NCBI GenBank assembly: GCA_037833965.1
Contig: AP031353.1
Span: 21,392,501 to 21,456,500 of the forward strand
Direction of reading: 5' to 3'
Length of the DNA: 64,000 nt
Source: Marchantia polymorpha subsp. ruderalis
Taxonomy: Eukaryota; Streptophyta; Marchantiopsida; Marchantiales; Marchantiaceae
Below, in pieces: positions 57,736-64,000 of this stretch. Position numbers and translations under genes: made by a program. The notes beneath the pieces were generated by a model that ran no database searches, was not told the DNA's origin, and saw only the letters and a program-made list of their open reading frames with translations. The stretch's first letter is position 1, and each line of letters opens with the position of its first letter.

Positions 57736-60700
57736 ATTTTAATGCATAAATCTCACCGGAAAACTTAATCCACCATATACACAATTTGTGATTGTATTGA
57801 GGCATGATTTAAGAATCCCTTAATGCTGTGCGTTATTATGACCATCCACGTGTAGAAAAGGAAAGTGTGGACAACAGAACTAACAATCACTAATAGAGAA
57901 ACATTGTTAGGCTTGTTATTGGTGCATACATTGATCCTCTACAATGATTCATAGTAACTACAAACGAAGGTATAATCAACAGGATAACTTCATCATAAGA
58001 ACATGAGTGACGACTATACATTCTACATCTATTATCCACGGTTAATCGTTCCAATTGCCGAAAGCGTCGCTATCCAGAAATGTTGGAGAAGTTGCGCAGA
58101 ATGCAACCAAATTTTGAAGGACTGGTTACAACTGTCAGCTCCAAGACTGTTTAACAGAAATGCTCACCATAATGAAGAATGTAGATGACAAGATAGGCAA
58201 AGTCTATGCACAGTACTTATAGAATGGCGAGAACTGACAAATAATGCGTCTTATAGGTAGATCTGATGGATCTACATTCGACCATAGGAAGAAGTAAGGA
58301 AATATGACGACCCCGTAGGTCATAGTCAAGAAGCAAACTAGTCTGTAAACACAACTCTGGATGTACAAAATAAAGATATAGAGGTAGACATATGGAAACA
58401 TAAGCGGAAAGAGCAACAGGAGCTGTTTTCTACTGCGGTGTTGTACCCGGCAATTGATGCGGCTTCTAACTCTGCTCATAAACAAGAGGCGAAATGTCAG
58501 GATAGCTGCACCGACGTATGTCTGGCGAGCGAAGAAGCTGCCTCAATTTTAGCAGACTCCGTGATTTTTCTCAGTCAGGGCAGTCCTTTGGGTCGAGCGT
58601 CTATCCATTTCGATCACTGCTGGTTACAAATTGCCCGTTTCTCGAAGTTCGATTTCCATCCATACTCTGCATTCAAAATATGTCCGCAGATCTCGACCGT
58701 ATCATGAGCAGAGGATACTCATAAGTTTTAATTGATATCATCATCTGTTATCCGATCGCTCTTGTGGTGGAGATTGTCTGCTCAAGGTGTCAAACAAAGA
58801 TACATCAGACAATTGGTTCATCGAAAACTAAGAAATTGACATAAATGAAACTAATCGGGTACAGTGTGAGATATCAATCGTTGTGAGTGTAGAATCTGTG
58901 ATGCATCTAAGAATGACGCGTGTACAATGCATCCAGCGAAACTAGCATTCGGAAGACTGAAGTAAAGAAAGACACCAGCGTGCTCGATAATACAAAGTTA
59001 GCGAAGTAGCGAGGTAATTTCGCTTGATCCAAGAGTGAAGTGAATTGTTAGTTAAGAATTGTAATGTCACCTTTGAAAATCAGCAAACCTCTGATCCGCT
59101 TCGTCTCTTTGCAGAAGGAAGATCGTTTGGAGTGGATCTCAACAGCAAGCCATTCAGTAGCTGAAGAACTAGTATCAGGCGAACAGTCACAAGGTGCTGC
59201 AAGCACTTATACTCCTTTGCACACTCAGAATCATCTCTGCATGAGAATAGGCCTGGTAGTACTGATTGCAGCCTCTGTGGTGGTTCTGTGGCATGAGGAA
59301 TCGTAATATTCTACTTTCGATTCAAAGAAAAGCATTAAAAATTTTCCCAGCAGTAGAAATCCACCCTTGTTCGAACCGTCCAATGATCGCATAGAGGCTC
59401 AATTCCGTGAGTCCTGTTACTGTCAAAAGACTTCTCGCATCTCAAAGTTTCTATATTCAGGTGTCTTGTACAGTGCTGTGGCAACCAAAGCTTGCATGAG
59501 TCTAGCAACATCTTATCGATCCCTTTCGAATCTTCGATTCCGGAGAGACATGAAGGGTAGCTGGGGATCGAAAATGACCACCATGAAAAAAGCGGAAGGT
59601 AGCTGGTGCAAAGAACTTAGGTGGGCTCAATTTCATTCTGTTACAAGTGACGTCTGCTCATTCCATGAGACGACGATAGCTGACGCTGTGCTTTCATTCG
59701 CGCCGAAAGGTTTGCTGAAGAAATTGAGCTTCTGGACAGTTTGTTTGTTGGATTGCCTTTCGTAATCTGAAGCAATCGTTGCTTTGAATTCAAAGCTGTT
59801 CGAGGCGAAATAGAGATATTTTTCAAGGGTCCTTCGAGGGTTATTTTCACACTGGTGTGAAAAAGCCTGAAGGTCACGGTTTCATTCTGTTTGACATAAC
59901 TGTACAGCTATATCACTGCATGCATGCGTTGTCCTTAATTGTGATGGAAATTTTGCAAATATGCTCGAATCGCGAGATTTCAATTCAAGTCTGGAAGCAT
60001 ATTTCTTTAACACCATACTTCTTATTTCTTCACCAGTAACGTCAAAGTTCAAAGAAATACATAATGCGTCTCGAAATGAAGGTTCTAGCAGCCAAGCGAA
60101 TCGCCGCTTTCGCCACTATATTTGAAGAAAAGTGTGGCACTGCCTTTAGTGCGAACGTAATGACATATAGGCAACAACTGTAGGAACGCATCGCTAAAAA
60201 GTTGTTAATTAGTTGGAGGCTTTGAGACTCCCAAAAAGAATGAAATTCATTTCGAATGAGGGCACTCACGCGCTGAGTGGGCGTAACCGGTGCAACCTTA
60301 AAGCGTTCGACTCTGATGGATTCAAGAGGATGTTGGTTCAGCAACATTTCACTTCTTCCGCAGCAGGCCACAGCTTAGCTGGTCCCTAACATCAGAATAT
60401 CTGCTACTCCAAACTAAGAACACTGCGCATGCAGAATTCTAGCCAAGTGAGATGACAATTTACACTAAGCTTTGGCTATGGAAAGGTCATACTGCATCTG
60501 CCTGGTTCATGGGCGCGTCCGAGGAGAAGAGCGTTCAGAGCTACCATCAGCTTTTGAGATAGCTATCCATGAGCAACTAAATATCCAAGCTTTATAAACA
60601 AGTTCTGATTCTGAACTGAAGTGGAACAGTGCAGTGTGCTTTGTAGCCCAGTAGTGATGATGTTGGAAGAACTTGGTTACTAAATACCGAAACGAAGAAG

Positions 60701-61905
60701 AGCTGGAGAGAACCCTCGCAGAATCGGTATAGAAGACATTTTTTCTCCTGCTGGTGCTGTTCGAAGGATATTAACCATTCATTGCTCATTCCCAGGTCTC
60801 GTGAGAAGGAAGCTTTGTATGATGCGAAATGCAGCGGCTGACATCATTAAAACTAATCGATCTAAAGATAGAGCTAAGAGTGCTTTGATCATGCTGACTT
60901 TTCGAACGGCAAGTCTTGGGCGGGACACCTAGCTCACTGTCGCCTTTTCCTGTCTCCATTTCTCCTATTCTTTTGGCTGCGAGCATGTGCTCGATGCATG
61001 ATAGATGGAGAATAAGTGGAGAGAACATTATTCTGGAGTTGGATTTGCTGTCACCGCTCATCTTACCATATGACTTGGCAACAACATGGCTGGCGTTTCT
61101 CCAAACTTACCCTTATGATTCGGATTGTGATTGTTCGAGTGGTTTGAGGTCTGTTAAAAATTCCATAATCACCTAACTATAACGAGTTTGAGTACATTGG
61201 TGCATGTCCGATGAAGCTAGAAGACCCGCCAGTAGATTTACTGAAGCTTTCACAACTTCCGCTCGCAAGCTCGGGCTTGCACCCTTCTGCTGCTTCTGCT
61301 GCACTTGTTTGTATGTCATGCTGGCAGCTACATGCGACTGAGAATTACAGGACCATTGCTTCAGCTGAACCACCTGATTGTGGTTTTCAATTATCCTTTT
61401 GTCCAACCATTGTCTCATCTATTTGAACTGTACCAGGATTGGATCACTCACTTCGGACATCCAAATTGAATCCAAACTGCCCATTTCTTCTGTTTCTAAA
61501 GCTATCAAGTGAAGTCTAGATTATCATTACAGGAGACAATCATGCTCTATACTCAGAAGATTACTTGTGATGCGATGTCGAGTCCTCGTGAATTCGAAGC
61601 TAGCGGTGTTCAACTCACAGCTTCCACCCACAGTCAGAAGCCCTAAACTCATGCCATCTCCTTCATGGCAAAACATTGCTGAATAGAATGCTAATGGCAA
61701 GATCACGTTCCCAAAACTTGACCCCAGAGGCTTGCAGACTCCATCAGTGGGAAGACATGTTTCATACGGACGAAAACCCACAAAAAGCATTGCACCATTT
61801 GACAGTTAAATTATCATCCATACCGGCTGGAGTGGAAGAACACATTCCATGGAAAGTTGATGTCAAACAATCAGAAGAACCTCCATATGATTCACAGATT
61901 CGGAT

Positions 61906-64000
61906 ATTACATGTTACATTTTTTTACATGTTACAATTACTTGTCTAACTCCACGCTTAGATGGAGGACTTGAAAGAGCTTGAGTGTCGAAGACGAATTA
62001 GCTAATGATAGAAGATGGAGAATATGTCAGTAGATCTGATGAGGACAATATGGAGGATTCAGACTAATCTGGTAACATTATCACGGGTGTGCTACTTCCA
62101 ACAACAACGCTCCAACATCCAAACATCGGAGTTCCGTTTCCAACGGTTAATTATGTGCGAGACTAAGTATCAAAACTTTGTAACCTTCCACTTCAAAAGA
62201 CAATAAAAACGGCTGCGCATTTTCTTCTCATAAGCAATTTCACTGTACAATTCGGTTCAACATGACAAAGAGAGCAATAGAGCCGTTGGTAGAATGTTAA
62301 AAAAATCAAAACTCCAGCATTTCTCTTCCTCTAGCATATGATAGAGTATCTTTCCACATAAAGGCCACAGCCTCCGGGACAACAATGCCACATATCACAC
62401 GCTCAAACAATGACATAGATTGGGCAACACAAAGGTCTTTTGTCTCACGCGGATGTTTGATTGTAAGAGCTTCTTTTCAAATATTGTACTCCTACTTTTG
62501 TGAATTGAAACAATGAATCGTAGGACTCATCAAACTTGAATGGAAAATCATAATTTGAATATGGAAAGACACACTAATCAAACGTATTCTTGCATTCATG
62601 ACAAAATTTTGAAGCAGAGTCGAAGGTTGGGAATTGAAGAATTTACGGTAACATCTTGATTTTATGCTGGCCTTGATGAAGAATATGAGAAATATAGATA
62701 GGGCAACGAGCTTTTAAGTGTTTCGAGCTAGACAAATGTAGATGCAGATAGAAGAATATCAATCAAGATATTTTTAAATTAAGTATGATGTGCCACATTT
62801 TACTAAGAGATGGTCGAAGAGTTGAAAACATAATGAAGTTACATGAATCTAAATAGTTATGACTAAGTATAGTTAGTTATATTTAGTTTATCAACATTTT
62901 TTATACTTGGTAGAATAATTAGAAAAATTCTAGAAAAAAATAGAAAACATTATTATTTTGTCTTTTATAAAAGTTTAGATTTGAAGAGAAAAAACTTTTG
63001 ATAACAAGATTAGTTTTGATTGGTTGGACTAAATAAAGAAAAATCCATAGATTAGATTAAGTTTTCATTTGACTTAGTAGCAAGTTGAGGTTCTAGAATT
63101 TTGGAAGTCTCAAATGGCATATGTTCACCTCAACCTAGAGTCAAGAAAGCTTCTAAATGGTTTGGATAGACCAATGACATGTTACATATTGGAAACTAGT
63201 CAAATCTTCCATGATTTATCTTTGTAAAAATAAATTAAGAAATAATTTTCATTTGTTAATATTTCAATTTTTCAAGTTGTAAAATTAGAAAAGGAAAGAA
63301 CATGTAAATGTTTTTTGAGTAATTTTCAAGAATTTTAGTGCTTGTAGAGTCAAAAATGAATTGTGTTCAAATTTTTTTTCAGTTCCTGATCTTTCATGTA
63401 ACCAAAGTCATGAGTGTCTGAACTTTAGGGGGTTATGATAATTATCAAAGAATAACTCTTGGAAAATGTGTGCAAAGTTTATTAGAGTACTTTTTGTTTG
63501 TTAATAATTTCTGAAACTTTGTTTCTTTGTAGAATGAGATCTTAGTTCCGTAACAGTGAGAATTTCATTGACAGATCATGTCTAACAAAGAGATTATGAT
63601 CTTTCTAAAGTCTAGGGGTACAAAAACATGAATTGAATGAAAAACTTTCTACTTTAGTTATTTGCAATTTTTGGTCATTTACGAAACGTTTTGGGAGAGA
63701 TATCTTGAATTTTTTTCATTTTATAGAAAAATGAGTCAAAAAGTGAATTGGAAATTTACATTATTCAAGGTATCTGAAGTCTTGGATGATAGTCTCCCTG
63801 GACTTTAACACAAAGAAATTCAAAGTGGAGCTTCAATATAGAGCAGTAAGTCAATCTTTAAGAGTGAAACTCAAAATGTGTTTGTATTGTGGAGAGTAAG
63901 TACTCAAGGTTGTTTCGTGTACTCTCTGCAACATGAACCTGAGGTTGAGAAATCAAAGAAATTAGGGAAATTTGAAACTTTATTTGAGACCATCTTCTTC
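61906..64000. other. AT-rich region, no gene recognised
   Basis: Beyond the end of duplicated block B the sequence is increasingly AT-rich with short frames only. No terminal repeats, RNA genes or coding domains were recognised up to the window edge. Confidence 0.5.

Larger units (their letters stand above)
52593..61905 (+). repeat. Segmental duplication, copy B
   Basis: Same-orientation copy of 19720-24983. It begins at the outer edge of the methyltransferase-element LTR and ends near 61905. Element copy 2 (52707-56866) and an insertion of about 0.3 kb (about 57413-57735) are private to it. The net length without these is about 4.8 kb, close to copy A without its MITE. Frames at 58438-58707, 59367-59765 and 60786-61061 have counterparts in A. 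Indels differ between copies and several start only at non-ATG codons, so no intact gene is claimed. Confidence 0.9.

Noticed and set aside
1..64000. CRISPR arrays or bacterial operons
   Set aside because: The hairpin repeats are irregularly spaced palindromes inside transposons, and introns plus plant families show eukaryotic nuclear DNA.

Overview
The window reads as nuclear DNA of a land plant, most likely a non-seed plant such as a liverwort or moss. This is inferred from one clearly plant-type F-box gene, half of a plant NPF (NRT1/PTR) transporter gene, plant-type introns and LTR signals, and several plant transposon superfamilies. There is no operon structure and no long run of genes. 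The species cannot be fixed from the sequence. Most of the window is repeat-derived or non-coding, and only one gene looks fully intact (the F-box gene on the minus strand near 9 kb).

Layout. 1-8.4 kb: no recognisable gene. 8.4-9.4 kb: the F-box gene, with a CT-rich possible leader up to about 10.8 kb. 10.8-19.7 kb: no recognisable gene. 19.7-25.0 kb: copy A of a segmental duplication, carrying its own 505-bp MITE. 25.8-27.5 kb: a broken Mutator-like transposase gene. 28-36 kb: gene-poor, with a strongly AT-rich island at 32.6-35.0 kb. 36.3-37.75 kb: a broken retrotransposon gag gene split by a hAT-type MITE. 38.4-40 kb: a second hAT-type MITE and the N-terminal half of an NPF transporter gene. 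40.3-43.9 kb: a dense cluster of small elements, namely a perfect 50-bp foldback, a 773-bp element with identical 76-bp inverted repeats, a template-switch-like locus and a pogo-like element. 45.7-56.9 kb: two copies of a 4.2-4.4 kb element with TG...CA ends, 5-bp target duplications, hairpin-rich leaders and a coiled-coil ORF. These copies sit in and beside a decayed retroelement that encodes a C5 cytosine methyltransferase plus PHD finger. 56.9-61.9 kb: copy B of the segmental duplication. 61.9-64 kb: AT-rich, no gene seen.

The centre of interest is 45.6-56.9 kb. On the minus strand, an LTR (52592-52422) with a TATA box is followed by a degenerate tRNA-Met-like primer-binding site and a reading frame with the C5-methyltransferase motifs in order (I, IV with PCQ, VI, VIII, IX-X), then a PHD finger. 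That frame holds about 30 stop codons but only one clear frameshift, a pattern expected from C-to-T decay of methylated DNA. Element copy 1 (45701-50130, target duplication CATGT) cuts the PHD finger. Element copy 2 (52707-56866, target duplication GTTCT) cuts duplicated block B, and block A preserves the unoccupied target. The nesting therefore gives a relative history: block duplication, then copy 2 insertion; methyltransferase element, then copy 1 insertion.

All identities and counts were judged by eye from the sequence. Family assignments rest on motif recognition, not database searches.
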